Source: an uncultured Alphaproteobacteria bacterium
GTDB lineage: Bacteria; Pseudomonadota; Alphaproteobacteria; RF32; CAG-239
Direction of reading: 5' to 3'
NCBI GenBank assembly: GCA_934276635.1
Contig: CAKQTH010000002.1
Location: 177,733-241,732, forward strand
Length of the DNA stretch: 64,000 bases
Below, in pieces: positions 24,205 to 32,169 of the stretch; position 1 is the first letter of the stretch; the number at the start of each line of letters is the position of its first letter. Under the pieces are notes generated by a model. The model made no database searches, had not been told where the DNA came from, and worked only from the letters and a program-made list of their open reading frames with translations. The position numbers were made by a program, and so were the translations under genes.

Positions 24205-25269
24205 ATGTTTTATGTATATGCAATTTCTGTAATCGTTGTTGCATTTTTTCTGGCAATGACAATATATTCGCGAGGCTTGAACATATTACACCGCTTTTTT
24301 TTCAAACAAAAAATTGAAAATTATGTATTTTTGCCGCTTGTCATTATCGGCGCGCCGGTGTTTTTTGTAATTTCTTTATTTTTCGGAAAGTCGCAGGATA
24401 TTCTGTTTTCCGTTTCCTCGCTTGATATATCGTACATATTTTTAAGTTGCCTGATTATCGGACTGAGCGGTTTTTTGCGCAAAAAATATTTTCTGCCGAT
24501 TCTTCTTTCGCTTTTTATTGTCGGATATATGTTTGTTTTGCCGAAAGATTTTTTGCTTTTTGAAGGGCTACTGCCTTTTTGGCATGACAGAGCCGCAACT
24601 TTTGCAATCTGGTTGATTTTTGCATCGGGATTTTGCTTTTTTGCCGAAACGGACGGCCTCCTGCCGGAAATTTGCTCGCTGCTCGGACTTGACTTAATCA
24701 TATTCTCCGCATTCGGGTTATCCTCTGTTCAACTTGCAATGTTTGCGTCTGTTCTGCTCGGAGTTTCCTTTGCGTTTTTGATATTTAACGGCCACCCCGC
24801 GGAGCTGAAAATCAACTCTGCCTCTTCCTGCGTTTTCGGATTTTTCACCGGCTGGCTGCTTATCGCTTTTTGCGGCGAAGGAATGGGGCTTTCCGCTCTG
24901 ATTTTATCTACCCTCATATTTATTGAAATCGCAATATTTGTAATCTCGCGCTATGTGTTTCTGCAAAAAGCTCCGGTTCCGTTTGATGAAATAAAAGATA
25001 GCGACGAGCGGCTGCCTGATAACAGTGATTTCAAATGTCGGCAATTTGCCAGATTGCAGCTGTTTTTGACAATTTTGGCTTTGGTACAGGCTTACGCTTT
25101 GAAATCTGCCGCGCTCCCGTTGTTTTCGGTATTGTTTATGCTGTGGCTGACCGGAAGACTCGGCTTTGAAGGTCGGCAAAAAACTTTTCGCGAAATCAAT
25201 CATCAGTTTATTTCTGACATCAAAAGCAATATAAATCAATTTTTCCATAAGGCAGATAAAGATGATTAG
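24205..25269 (+). CDS. polytopic membrane protein of unknown function
   Basis: 354 residues with about nine or ten predicted membrane helices and a short cytoplasmic tail rich in charged residues. No family motif is recognised. It overlaps the following TPR-like gene by eight bases, so the two are translated together and may work as a pair: a membrane channel or transporter with a soluble partner. A good AAAGGA ribosome site supports the start. Phenylalanine-rich, as expected for membrane segments here. Confidence 0.6.
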   Translation: MFYVYAISVIVVAFFLAMTIYSRGLNILHRFFFKQKIENYVFLPLVIIGAPVFFVISLFFGKSQDILFSVSSLDISYIFLSCLIIGLSGFLRKKYFLPILLSLFIVGYMFVLPKDFLLFEGLLPFWHDRAATFAIWLIFASGFCFFAETDGLLPEICSLLGLDLIIFSAFGLSSVQLAMFASVLLGVSFAFLIFNGHPAELKINSASSCVFGFFTGWLLIAFCGEGMGLSALILSTLIFIEIAIFVISRYVFLQKAPVPFDEIKDSDERLPDNSDFKCRQFARLQLFLTILALVQAYALKSAALPLFSVLFMLWLTGRLGFEGRQKTFREINHQFISDIKSNINQFFHKADKDD

Positions 25270-26617
25270 CCTGTTCAAACACTCTCAACCGGAAAAATTG
25301 ACTCCGACCGTTTCAACTCCCGAAAGCTTACCTATTTTGCGGATTGCCGTCTGTGCGACAGCCGATGACGCGACCGAGTCTTTCGGCAGAACAATAGCCG
25401 CCGGCTTAGCCTCCGTCGATGCGTTTGAGGTTGATTATATTGACTATACTCCGACCGCGTCGTCTTTATATATAAATGCAAAAAATTTGTTGGAATTTCC
25501 TGATTTTGTTGCAAAAGTTTCTCGCAAAAAAAGCTATGAGGTCACAATTTTCGGACATGTTGAAAACAATATGGTGTGCTTAAATTTTTTCACGGCAAAA
25601 GAATTCGAGTCGCTTGAAGTTCGAAAATGGCGCGTTTTTGACTGCCTGTACCTTCCGATTTCTTTTTTTGAAGCCGGCTTAAACGAAAGCGCAAAAAATC
25701 TGATTATCGGCGCCCTACTTCTTTGCAAGAGCCCGACAAATACCGAGGATCGGACACTTTACGGCTCTCTTCTTAAAAAGACCGTGGATTTTTTGAGCAA
25801 AGATGAGGCCGCCGGCAATGTTCCGTTCGGTTGTATGCCGTATATTCTCAACCTTTTAGGCTCTTTGTATTTGGCATATTTTTCAAATCGAATGAACAAA
25901 CAAAGTTTTTCAAACATAAAATTTATATTTGAAAAAACTCTGGAACATAAAATGGCTTTTGCGCAAAAAATTCATCTTGCGTCGGTATATATCCACCTCG
26001 GGAATATGTTTGCCGCCGCGGCAAAAAATCTTGATGCCGACATCAACATCTGTACCGGAAAAGCAATCAGCGCATATCGTCTGGCGCAGGGCTATTTCAC
26101 GCAAACGACATATCCTTATGAATACGCTTGGATTTCATACCTTTGTGCCGAAACTTTTTTGCAAAAATGGCTGTCGGCAAAAGATGTGGAATCCCTAAGG
26201 GAAGCAATCTCTTCTCTGCAAAGCGCAAAAAAGATTTATACAGAAAAGGCTTATCCGTTTGTTTATGCAAAAATCGAGCAATCGCTGGGACAAAATCTGC
26301 TTGCTTTGGGAGCCGTAACCGGCAGTCCGGAAATTTTGAATATGGCCGCAAACGCAATGAGCAGCGCTCAAAACATTTTTTCCCGCAACAAATATCCCGC
26401 TCAGTGGATAGAGCTGCAGGAAGGAATCGGCAATGCGTATTATGCATTCGGGAAAAAATATCGCGACACCGACTTTTTGAAAAAAGCCGAAAAATGTTTG
26501 CATGAGGCGATTGCCGCCTGTGAAGAAACAAACCAAACCGCCCTGCTGCGCAAACTTGACATTGAGCTTTCAAAAGTGTCGGAACTGTTGTATAAAACCA
26601 ACAAAATCCGTATGTAA
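25262..26617 (+). CDS. TPR-like repeat protein, partner of the preceding membrane protein
   Basis: 451 residues, no signal peptide. The N-terminal 100 residues (ILRIAVCATADDATESFG and following) look like an alpha/beta domain; the rest is helical. From about residue 180 repeated 34-40 residue units with Ala/Tyr/Leu spacing (HLGNMFAAAAKNLD, AISSLQSAKKIYTEKAYP, YAFGKKYRDTDFLKKAEKCL) resemble tetratricopeptide repeats. It is coupled to the membrane protein gene by overlap. Function is not recognised. Confidence 0.6.
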   Translation: MISLFKHSQPEKLTPTVSTPESLPILRIAVCATADDATESFGRTIAAGLASVDAFEVDYIDYTPTASSLYINAKNLLEFPDFVAKVSRKKSYEVTIFGHVENNMVCLNFFTAKEFESLEVRKWRVFDCLYLPISFFEAGLNESAKNLIIGALLLCKSPTNTEDRTLYGSLLKKTVDFLSKDEAAGNVPFGCMPYILNLLGSLYLAYFSNRMNKQSFSNIKFIFEKTLEHKMAFAQKIHLASVYIHLGNMFAAAAKNLDADINICTGKAISAYRLAQGYFTQTTYPYEYAWISYLCAETFLQKWLSAKDVESLREAISSLQSAKKIYTEKAYPFVYAKIEQSLGQNLLALGAVTGSPEILNMAANAMSSAQNIFSRNKYPAQWIELQEGIGNAYYAFGKKYRDTDFLKKAEKCLHEAIAACEETNQTALLRKLDIELSKVSELLYKTNKIRM

Positions 26618-26714
26618 GGCGATATGCACAAGCTGTTTTTATTTTGTTTTCATCTTTTGAAAAGCATTATATATTTTACGGCAGTAACAATAATTTATAA
26701 AAAGGTATAAAATA

Positions 26715-27179
26715 ATGGCTGGAAGTATTAATAAGGTAACATTGCTCGGAAATTTGGGCGCTGATCCGAAAGTCAGCAACACTCAAAGCGGCGCAAAAAT
26801 CGTAAACTTAAATATTGCAACTACCGATTCTTGGAAAGACAGAGCCACCGGTGAAAGAAAAGAACGCACCGAATGGCACCGCGTTGTAATTTTCAATCCC
26901 CAACTTGCCGATATCGCGGAAAGATATTTGCGCAAAGGCTCTAAGGTATATCTTGAAGGTCAGCTCCAGACCCGCAAATGGGAAGACAATACCGGTGCGG
27001 AAAGATATACAACCGAAATCGTATTGCAGAATTTTAACGGAAATTTGGTTTTGCTTGACGGCCGCGGTGATGCTCCAGCTGCGGGCGGCGACGATGTTTT
27101 TGCTTCTCCGTCTTCGTCTTCCTGGGACAGCTCTTCGTCTTCATCTTCTGCTGATTTAGATGACGACATTCCGTTCTAA
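26715..27179 (+). CDS. ssb: single-stranded DNA-binding protein
   Basis: 154 residues. OB-fold (about 5-110: INKVTLLGNLGADPKV, WHRVVIFN, LRKGSKVYLEGQLQTRKW) with a serine/aspartate-rich linker and the acidic tip DDDIPF that recruits repair and replication partners. Start has AAGG upstream. Stands alone and is followed by a strong terminator. Confidence 0.96.
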   Translation: MAGSINKVTLLGNLGADPKVSNTQSGAKIVNLNIATTDSWKDRATGERKERTEWHRVVIFNPQLADIAERYLRKGSKVYLEGQLQTRKWEDNTGAERYTTEIVLQNFNGNLVLLDGRGDAPAAGGDDVFASPSSSSWDSSSSSSSADLDDDIPF

Positions 27180-27196
27180 AAATATCTGACAACACC

Positions 27197-27226
27197 ACCC
27201 CGCAGCAGAATGCGGGGTATTTTTTT
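27197..27226 (+). terminator. intrinsic terminator of ssb
   Basis: ACCCCGCA (27197-27204) and TGCGGGGT (27211-27218) with a six-base loop, then ATTTTTTT. Confidence 0.92.
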
Positions 27227-27266
27227 GCCTGAAAACAACAAAATATCACAATTTTTGAAAAAGTCC

Positions 27267-27293
27267 TTGACATTTGACGGGGGGGGGTAGACT
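27267..27293 (+). promoter_or_regulatory. pilin-gene promoter with a nine-G tract in the spacer
   Basis: A consensus -35 TTGACA (27267-27272) and a -10 TAGACT (27288-27293) are separated by 15 bases, of which the last nine (27279-27287) are all G. Gain of two G residues would bring the spacer to the optimal 17 bases. Changes in such tracts by slipped-strand mispairing are known to switch surface-protein promoters on and off in Neisseria. Confidence 0.7.
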
Positions 27294-27300
27294 GACCTCA

Positions 27301-27323
27301 AGCGTTGGGAGATTCGCAACGCT
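27301..27323 (+). promoter_or_regulatory. 5' leader hairpin of the pilin gene
   Basis: AGCGTTG (27301-27307) and CAACGCT (27317-27323) form a seven-pair stem with a nine-base loop that contains GGAG. It begins eight bases after the -10 element and so lies at the 5' end of the predicted transcript, where it could protect the mRNA. Confidence 0.5.
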
Positions 27324-27363
27324 ATTGGAGAGAAATTCTTTAACAAACGAGAGGAATTAAATT

Positions 27364-27984
27364 ATGAATAAATATACTATTGAGCAGAGCGGCCGTTCAA
27401 TGATTGAAATGCTCGGCGTGCTCGCAATCGTCGGTGTTTTGTCTGTTGCAGGTATCGCAGGATACTCCAAAGCTATGGCAAAATATAAAGTTAACAAATT
27501 GACCGACCAGGTTACAATGGCTGCCGCAAATATCAGAACAACATTTGCCGGTCAAGGCGACTATAATGAATTGACCACTGAAATTGCTCACAACTTGGGT
27601 GTATTCCCAGAGGAAATGGATAAAGACTGGGGTACAGGTTCAACAGCCAAAAAAAAAGTAATGAATGCAATGGGTGGACAAATGTATGTAGCTCAAGCAA
27701 AAGAGGGCAATGGGAGCGCTGGCAAATATGCTTTTGATATGGTCGTAGACGGTCTTTCTAAAGATGCTTGTTCTACATTGGTAACAGCTGACTGGGGTTC
27801 TGCTGCCGGCCTTGAAGGTATACTTAAGACAGTAGCTGCGAATGATGGTTCCTCTTATGTAGGAGCTGGCACAGCTGCATATACTGCTGCTGAGATGCAG
27901 TCTTCAGGTATTACAAATGCATCTGCAATTTGCACTTGCACATCAACTAAGAACAATTGTGTTGTAGGTTGGAGATTTAAATAA
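27364..27984 (+). CDS. type IV pilin-like protein (prepilin)
   Basis: 206 residues. A short basic leader ends at glycine 10, followed by RSMIEMLGVLAIVGVLSVAG, the class III prepilin signal with glutamate at mature position 5 and a long hydrophobic helix. The mature body is globular and ends in a cysteine-rich ICTCTSTKNNCVVGWRF tail, where disulfides can form. It would be cleaved by the prepilin peptidase at 44.0 kb. A GAGGAA ribosome site is present. The body has little similarity to common major pilins, so it may be a major or minor pilin. A tail of the same type occurs at 63.9 kb. Confidence 0.85.
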   Translation: MNKYTIEQSGRSMIEMLGVLAIVGVLSVAGIAGYSKAMAKYKVNKLTDQVTMAAANIRTTFAGQGDYNELTTEIAHNLGVFPEEMDKDWGTGSTAKKKVMNAMGGQMYVAQAKEGNGSAGKYAFDMVVDGLSKDACSTLVTADWGSAAGLEGILKTVAANDGSSYVGAGTAAYTAAEMQSSGITNASAICTCTSTKNNCVVGWRFK

Positions 27985-27992
27985 GGATATTA

Positions 27993-28069
27993 TCTTTCCG
28001 CCGATATGGCGAGTGGTTGTTCTCTCCAAGCTCAATCATATGTTTTTTCATAAGTCTCCGGCGGAAAGA
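27993..28069. repeat. inverted repeat after the pilin gene
   Basis: TCTTTCCGCCG (27993-28003) recurs as its exact inverse complement at 28059-28069 around a 55-base interior. On the minus strand a 24-codon frame (28051 down to 27977), preceded by GGAG, spans the interior. The role is unknown; it may be a long-range hairpin in the pilin 3' UTR or the edge of a lost element. Confidence 0.5.
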
Positions 28070-28078
28070 CCTTGCATC

Positions 28079-28112
28079 AAGAAAAGCGCAGATAAAAATC
28101 TGCGCTTTTCTT
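28079..28112. terminator. bidirectional terminator between the pilin gene and tsf
   Basis: A perfect 15-pair stem: 28079-28093 with 28098-28112, loop AAAA, ending in TTTTCTT on one strand and its like on the other. Confidence 0.92.
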
Positions 28113-28127
28113 GTTTCAAAACAAAAC

Positions 28128-29054
28128 TTATTTGTTGAGTTGAGCTTCAACTTCAGCAGCAAAGTCTTCTTCTTTTTTCTGCAATCCTTCACCAAGCTTA
28201 AAGCATACAAAATCTTTAATCTTGATGTCGGTTCCGAGTTCTTTTGCAGCGTCTGCAACAACTTGTTTAACCTTCTTGTCAGAATCCATAATATAAACCT
28301 GTTCTTCAAGAACAACTTCATCATAATATTTTCTGACGCGGCCTTCTACCATTTTTTCAATGATATTTGCCGGTTTGCCGGAAGCTTTTGCCTGTTCCGC
28401 GAAAATAGATTTTTCGTGTTCTACGGCAGCCGGATCAACGCTTTCAATGTTCAAAAACAGCGGATTTGATGCAGCAACATGCATTGCGATATGCTTGCCG
28501 AGTTCAGCCAATTTTTCGGCTGGAGCTTTTGACTGCAAAGCAACCAAAACGCCGATTTTGCCGATATTTGTGCCGGCTGCGTTATGAATATACGATGCGA
28601 TAATGCCTTCATCAACTTCAAGCATTTTTGCACGACGCAAATTCATATTTTCACCGATTTTTGCAATCATATCAGTCAAACGCTCTTCAAAAGTCTTTCC
28701 GCATTTCGGGCAGTTAAAAGACTTCATAGAGCAAACATCGCCGTCGCATCTGAGAGCAACAATGGCAGCATCGCGAACATATTCCTGGAAGATTTCGTTT
28801 TTGGCAACAAAGTCTGTTTCGGAGTTAACCTCGACAACAGCGCCCTTATTTCCGTCAACGGCAACCGCAACCAGACCTTCGGCAGCGATTCTGCTTGCTT
28901 TCTTTGCAGCAGAAGCCAAGCCTTTTTTGCGCAGCCAGTCAACGGCGTTATCCATATTTCCGTCACATTCAACCAAAGCCTTTTTGCAATCAAGCATACC
29001 GGCACCGGTCGATTCTCTGAGTTCTTTAACCATAGCGGCTGTAATATTTGTCAT
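28128..29054 (-). CDS. tsf: translation elongation factor Ts
   Basis: 308 residues. N-terminal UBA-like module with the typical MVKELRESTGAGMLDCKKAL, then GLVAVAVDGNKGAVVEVNSETDFVAKNE and IGENMNLRRAKML. It recharges EF-Tu with GTP. Between the core subdomains four cysteines (103, 108, 115, 118; spacing C-x4-C-x6-C-x2-C) are found where other EF-Ts proteins have no such set; see findings. It is downstream of rpsB as in most bacteria, with 72 bases and a hairpin between them. Confidence 0.97.
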   Translation of the reverse strand: MTNITAAMVKELRESTGAGMLDCKKALVECDGNMDNAVDWLRKKGLASAAKKASRIAAEGLVAVAVDGNKGAVVEVNSETDFVAKNEIFQEYVRDAAIVALRCDGDVCSMKSFNCPKCGKTFEERLTDMIAKIGENMNLRRAKMLEVDEGIIASYIHNAAGTNIGKIGVLVALQSKAPAEKLAELGKHIAMHVAASNPLFLNIESVDPAAVEHEKSIFAEQAKASGKPANIIEKMVEGRVRKYYDEVVLEEQVYIMDSDKKVKQVVADAAKELGTDIKIKDFVCFKLGEGLQKKEEDFAAEVEAQLNK

Positions 29055-29079
29055 TTGAACTTTACCTTATCAATTTGCG

Positions 29080-29105
29080 GGCGGCGATATTTTTGTACCG
29101 CCGCC
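29080..29105 (-). promoter_or_regulatory. intercistronic hairpin between rpsB and tsf
   Basis: GGCGGCG (29080-29086) and CGCCGCC (29099-29105) form a GC-rich seven-pair stem. No U tract follows on the minus strand, so it is more likely an mRNA stability or processing element than a terminator. Confidence 0.55.
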
Positions 29106-29126
29106 TCGATTAGTTACCAAAGAGGA

Positions 29127-29939
29127 TTATTCCTCTGTTTTTTCGGCTGTTTCTTTTGCCTTTTTAGGAGCTCTTTTTTTAGCCGGTTTGGTTTCTTCTG
29201 CTGCAGCCTGAGCTTCAACATCTTCAACCTTAACGCCCTGAGCTGCGATTTCAGAAGCCATACCATCCAAAATTGCAGAAGAAATCATATCGCAATAGAA
29301 CGAAATTGCTCTGATAGCATCGTCGTTACCCGGAACCGGATAATCAACTTCATTCGGGTTTGCGTTTGTATCGCAAATTCCGACAACAGGGATCCCGAGT
29401 TTTTTAGCTTCTTTAATAGCCAAAGCCTCTTTCGGTGTGTCGATAACAAAAATCATATCCGGCTGACCGCCCATATTTTTGATACCGTCGAGAACCATAG
29501 CGAGTTTTTCCTGCTCGTGTTTGAGGTTCAGCATTTCTTTTTTGGTATAACCTTCATAGGCATTTTTTTCTGCCATATCGTTGAGTTTTACCAAACGGCT
29601 GATTGATTTATAAACAGTTTTCCAGTTGGTCATCATACCGCCGAGCCAACGGTAGTTTACATAGTACTGACCGCATCTTTCAGCGCTTTCTTTAATGATG
29701 TCCTGAGCCTGTTTTTTGGTGCCTACAAACAAAATCTTTCCGCCGTTTGCGGCAACATCGCGTGCAGCGTTCATTGCAGCATAGAGCATCGGATATGTTT
29801 TTTGCAAATCGATAATATGGATATTATCTTTTTTTCCGTAGATATACGGAGCCATTTGCGGATTCCAACGACGAGCGTGGTGTCCGAAGTGTACGCCAGC
29901 TTCAACCATCTGACGCAGTGTAAATGTAGGAAGTGTCAT
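29127..29939 (-). CDS. rpsB: 30S ribosomal protein S2
   Basis: 270 residues. The opening LRQMVEAGVHFGHHARRWNPQMAPYIYG is characteristic; WLGGMMTNWKTV and DTNANPNEVDYPVPGNDDAIR confirm. A lysine/alanine-rich C-terminal tail of about 40 residues is an extension seen in several Alphaproteobacteria. AAGGGAA is the ribosome site. It leads the rpsB-tsf unit and has a structured leader. Confidence 0.97.
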   Translation of the reverse strand: MTLPTFTLRQMVEAGVHFGHHARRWNPQMAPYIYGKKDNIHIIDLQKTYPMLYAAMNAARDVAANGGKILFVGTKKQAQDIIKESAERCGQYYVNYRWLGGMMTNWKTVYKSISRLVKLNDMAEKNAYEGYTKKEMLNLKHEQEKLAMVLDGIKNMGGQPDMIFVIDTPKEALAIKEAKKLGIPVVGICDTNANPNEVDYPVPGNDDAIRAISFYCDMISSAILDGMASEIAAQGVKVEDVEAQAAAEETKPAKKRAPKKAKETAEKTEE

Positions 29940-29955
29940 ATTAAATTTCCCTTTT

Positions 29956-30007
29956 TCCAGTTAAAACCTCTGCGAACTTAAATATCCCGAAAAATCAGGA
30001 CACTGGA
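29956..30007 (-). promoter_or_regulatory. structured leader of rpsB (possible S2 autoregulatory element)
   Basis: In the minus-strand leader TCCAGT (30007-30002) pairs with ACTGGA (29961-29956), closing an internal hairpin around the CCTGA/TCGGG pair. The structured 5' leader of about 140 bases would fit autogenous control by S2, known for rpsB in other Proteobacteria. The match is by position and structure only. Confidence 0.4.
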
Positions 30008-30088
30008 GTGATTTTCCCAACTCGGAAGAACCACTATGTCCGCATGTGAAATTACACAACCCGCACCATTGCGGATTGATAATCGCTA

Positions 30089-30115
30089 TTTATACCCTAA
30101 TATCTTATTTTGCAA
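30089..30115 (-). promoter_or_regulatory. candidate promoter of rpsB
   Basis: Minus-strand TTGCAA (30115-30110) and TATAAA (30094-30089), spacer 15 bases. The short spacer lowers confidence. Confidence 0.45.
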
Positions 30116-30133
30116 GTATTTTTTTCACATTTC

Positions 30134-30167
30134 ACAAAAAAAGCGCGATGTCTTTTCAACACCGCGC
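30134..30167 (-). terminator. terminator after the glycine-zipper lipoprotein gene
   Basis: On the minus strand GCGCGGTG (30167-30160) pairs with CATCGCGC (30150-30143) with one G-U pair, followed by TTTTTTTG. Confidence 0.8.
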
Positions 30168-30185
30168 CGCATAACTTTTTGCAAA

Positions 30186-30629
30186 TTAATATGCCGTAAG
30201 TCTTGCCGGATTGCCGGAAAGAAGCATACATCTTTGTCCCGGAGAGAGCAAAACATCTTGCCCCTGAGTCAAGGTCATCAACTGTCCGTTTTCAAGTTTT
30301 ACGACATATTCATAGCCGCCCTGTTTAGAAAGAGCGTCTTGCGCCGCACCGCCGGCAATTCCGCCGGCCAAAGCACCGCCGATTGCTCCGAGGATATGAG
30401 CCGTATCACCGCCGCCGATGGCCGAACCGGCAACACCGCCGAGACCCGCACCGAACAATGTTCCAACGCCATTTTCGCTTTGAACCGTAACCTGACGAAC
30501 CGAAACAACCGTGCATATTCTTGCTGCGGTAGCCATTCCGACGCTTGAAGTCGTATAATGGTCAGAGTTGATATTTGATGTACAGGCGCTCATCAAAAGA
30601 GCCGTTGCTAAACACATAATTTTTTTCAT
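30186..30629 (-). CDS. glycine-zipper outer membrane lipoprotein (SlyB/17-kDa antigen type)
   Basis: 147 residues. Lipoprotein signal with lipobox MSAC at residues 13-16. A glycine-zipper region (about 57-100: GLGGVAGSAIGGG, then IGGALAGGIAGGAAQDAL) spans the outer membrane, followed by a small C-terminal domain with EYVVKLENGQ and LLSPGQRCMLL. SlyB-like and rickettsial 17-kDa antigens share this plan. The ATG at 30629 is chosen because a longer frame would run into the divergent asnS and has no signal. A terminator follows. Confidence 0.85.
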   Translation of the reverse strand: MKKIMCLATALLMSACTSNINSDHYTTSSVGMATAARICTVVSVRQVTVQSENGVGTLFGAGLGGVAGSAIGGGDTAHILGAIGGALAGGIAGGAAQDALSKQGGYEYVVKLENGQLMTLTQGQDVLLSPGQRCMLLSGNPARLTAY

Positions 30630-30698
30630 CTTATTTTCCTTTGCATAAGGTTTATTCCTGCAAAGCATAATTATACAAATATTTATTATTGTCAATGC

Positions 30699-30727
30699 TG
30701 GACAATTAAAGTTATTTAATATATAGT
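30699..30727 (+). promoter_or_regulatory. promoter of asnS
   Basis: TGGACA (30699-30704), 17-base spacer, TATAGT (30722-30727), 45 bases before the start codon. Confidence 0.75.
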
Positions 30728-30771
30728 GCACAAAAATAAATCTTGAAGAACTATGTAACAGGACAAAAATA

Positions 30772-32160
30772 ATGTTAAAAAGAACAAAAATAGCCAAACT
30801 TCTGAACGCTGAAAAGCCCCAAGACGAAGTGTTATTAAAAGGCTGGGTTAGAACCCGCCGCGATGCCAAAGATTTTTCGTTTGTTGAAATAAACGACGGC
30901 TCCTGCCTCAAAAATATGCAGGTTATTGCCAATGCCGATTTGAAAAATTATGAAGATATCAAAAAACTTTCCACCGGTTCGTCCGTAGCGATTACCGGCG
31001 CATTGGTCGAATCAAAAGGCGGAAACCAAAAATATGAAGTTGTGGCCGCAAATGTTGAAATTTATGACATAGCTCCCGACGATTTTCCGTTGCAAAAAAA
31101 GAAACATACAGATGAATATCTGCGTTCAATCGCCCACCTGCGCCCGCGCACAAACAAATACGGCGCTGCGTTCCGCGTCCGTTCGGAGCTTTCGTTTGCA
31201 ATCCACAAATTTTTTAATGAAAGAGGCTTCCGCTATGTTCACACGCCGATTATCACCGGTTCGGACTGCGAAGGCGCCGGCGAAATGTTTCAGGTTACAA
31301 CTCTCGATTTGAACAATATTCCGCATACAAAAGACGGAAAAGTCGATTATTCGCAAGACTTTTTCGGCAAAGAGGCTCACTTGACCGTGTCCGGACAGCT
31401 GAACGGCGAGATGTATGCTCTGGCTTTGGGTGATATCTATACTTTCGGCCCAACATTCCGTGCCGAAAACTCCAACACTCCGCGCCACGCCGCAGAATTT
31501 TGGATGATTGAGCCGGAAATGGCATTTGCCGACATTTATGACGATATGGATTTGGCGGAAGATATGGTCAAATACTGCATCAAACATGTTATGAACACCT
31601 GCGCCGAAGATTTGGAGCTTTTCAACAAATATGTTGATCCGACACTGCTTGACACTTTGAACAATATCGTTGAAAACGGCTTTGCCCGCATTACATATAC
31701 CGAGGCTATCGATATTATGAAAAAATCGGGCAAAAAGTTTGAATATGCGCCGGAATACGGCATTGATATGCAAACCGAGCACGAAAGATTTTTGGCCGAA
31801 GAACACTTTAAGCGTCCGGTGATTGTCCGCGATTATCCGAAAGAAATCAAAGCGTTTTATATGCGCCTTAACGATGACGGAAAAACCGTTGCCGCAATGG
31901 ATGTTTTGGTTCCGAGAATCGGTGAACTTATCGGCGGTTCTCAGCGTGAAGAAAGATACGATGTTTTGGTCAACAAAATCAAAGAATGCGGTATGAGAAT
32001 CGAAGATTATTCGTGGTATTTGGATTCGCGCAAATTCGGTTCCGTTCCACACGCCGGATTCGGTTTGGGCTTTGAGCGTATGATGATGCTTGTGACCGGA
32101 ATTGCAAATATCCGCGATGTTTTGCCGTTCCCGCGCACACCGAAATCGATTAATTTCTAA
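30772..32160 (+). CDS. asnS: asparaginyl-tRNA synthetase
   Basis: 462 residues. N-terminal OB-fold anticodon-binding domain (VLLKGWVRTRRDAKDFSFVE), then the class II core: motif 2 in FGPTFRAENSNTPRHAAEFW and motif 3 in HAGFGLGFERMMMLVTG. AsnRS rather than AspRS is supported by EGAGEMFQVTTL and the 462-residue length without the large GAD insertion. Many Alphaproteobacteria lack AsnRS and make Asn-tRNA by transamidation, so its presence is notable. AGGA ribosome site. Confidence 0.96.
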   Translation: MLKRTKIAKLLNAEKPQDEVLLKGWVRTRRDAKDFSFVEINDGSCLKNMQVIANADLKNYEDIKKLSTGSSVAITGALVESKGGNQKYEVVAANVEIYDIAPDDFPLQKKKHTDEYLRSIAHLRPRTNKYGAAFRVRSELSFAIHKFFNERGFRYVHTPIITGSDCEGAGEMFQVTTLDLNNIPHTKDGKVDYSQDFFGKEAHLTVSGQLNGEMYALALGDIYTFGPTFRAENSNTPRHAAEFWMIEPEMAFADIYDDMDLAEDMVKYCIKHVMNTCAEDLELFNKYVDPTLLDTLNNIVENGFARITYTEAIDIMKKSGKKFEYAPEYGIDMQTEHERFLAEEHFKRPVIVRDYPKEIKAFYMRLNDDGKTVAAMDVLVPRIGELIGGSQREERYDVLVNKIKECGMRIEDYSWYLDSRKFGSVPHAGFGLGFERMMMLVTGIANIRDVLPFPRTPKSINF

Positions 32161-32169
32161 AGGAAAATA

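Noticed and set aside
27993..28069. Integron attC-like site
   Set aside because: The arms do not have the conserved attC core sequences; recorded only as an inverted repeat.
28584..29606. 340-codon open frame opposite tsf and rpsB
   Set aside because: Spans two well-known genes on the other strand and has no ribosome site or domain.
31126..32052. 308-codon open frame opposite asnS
   Set aside because: Shadow of a confirmed synthetase; no domain seen.
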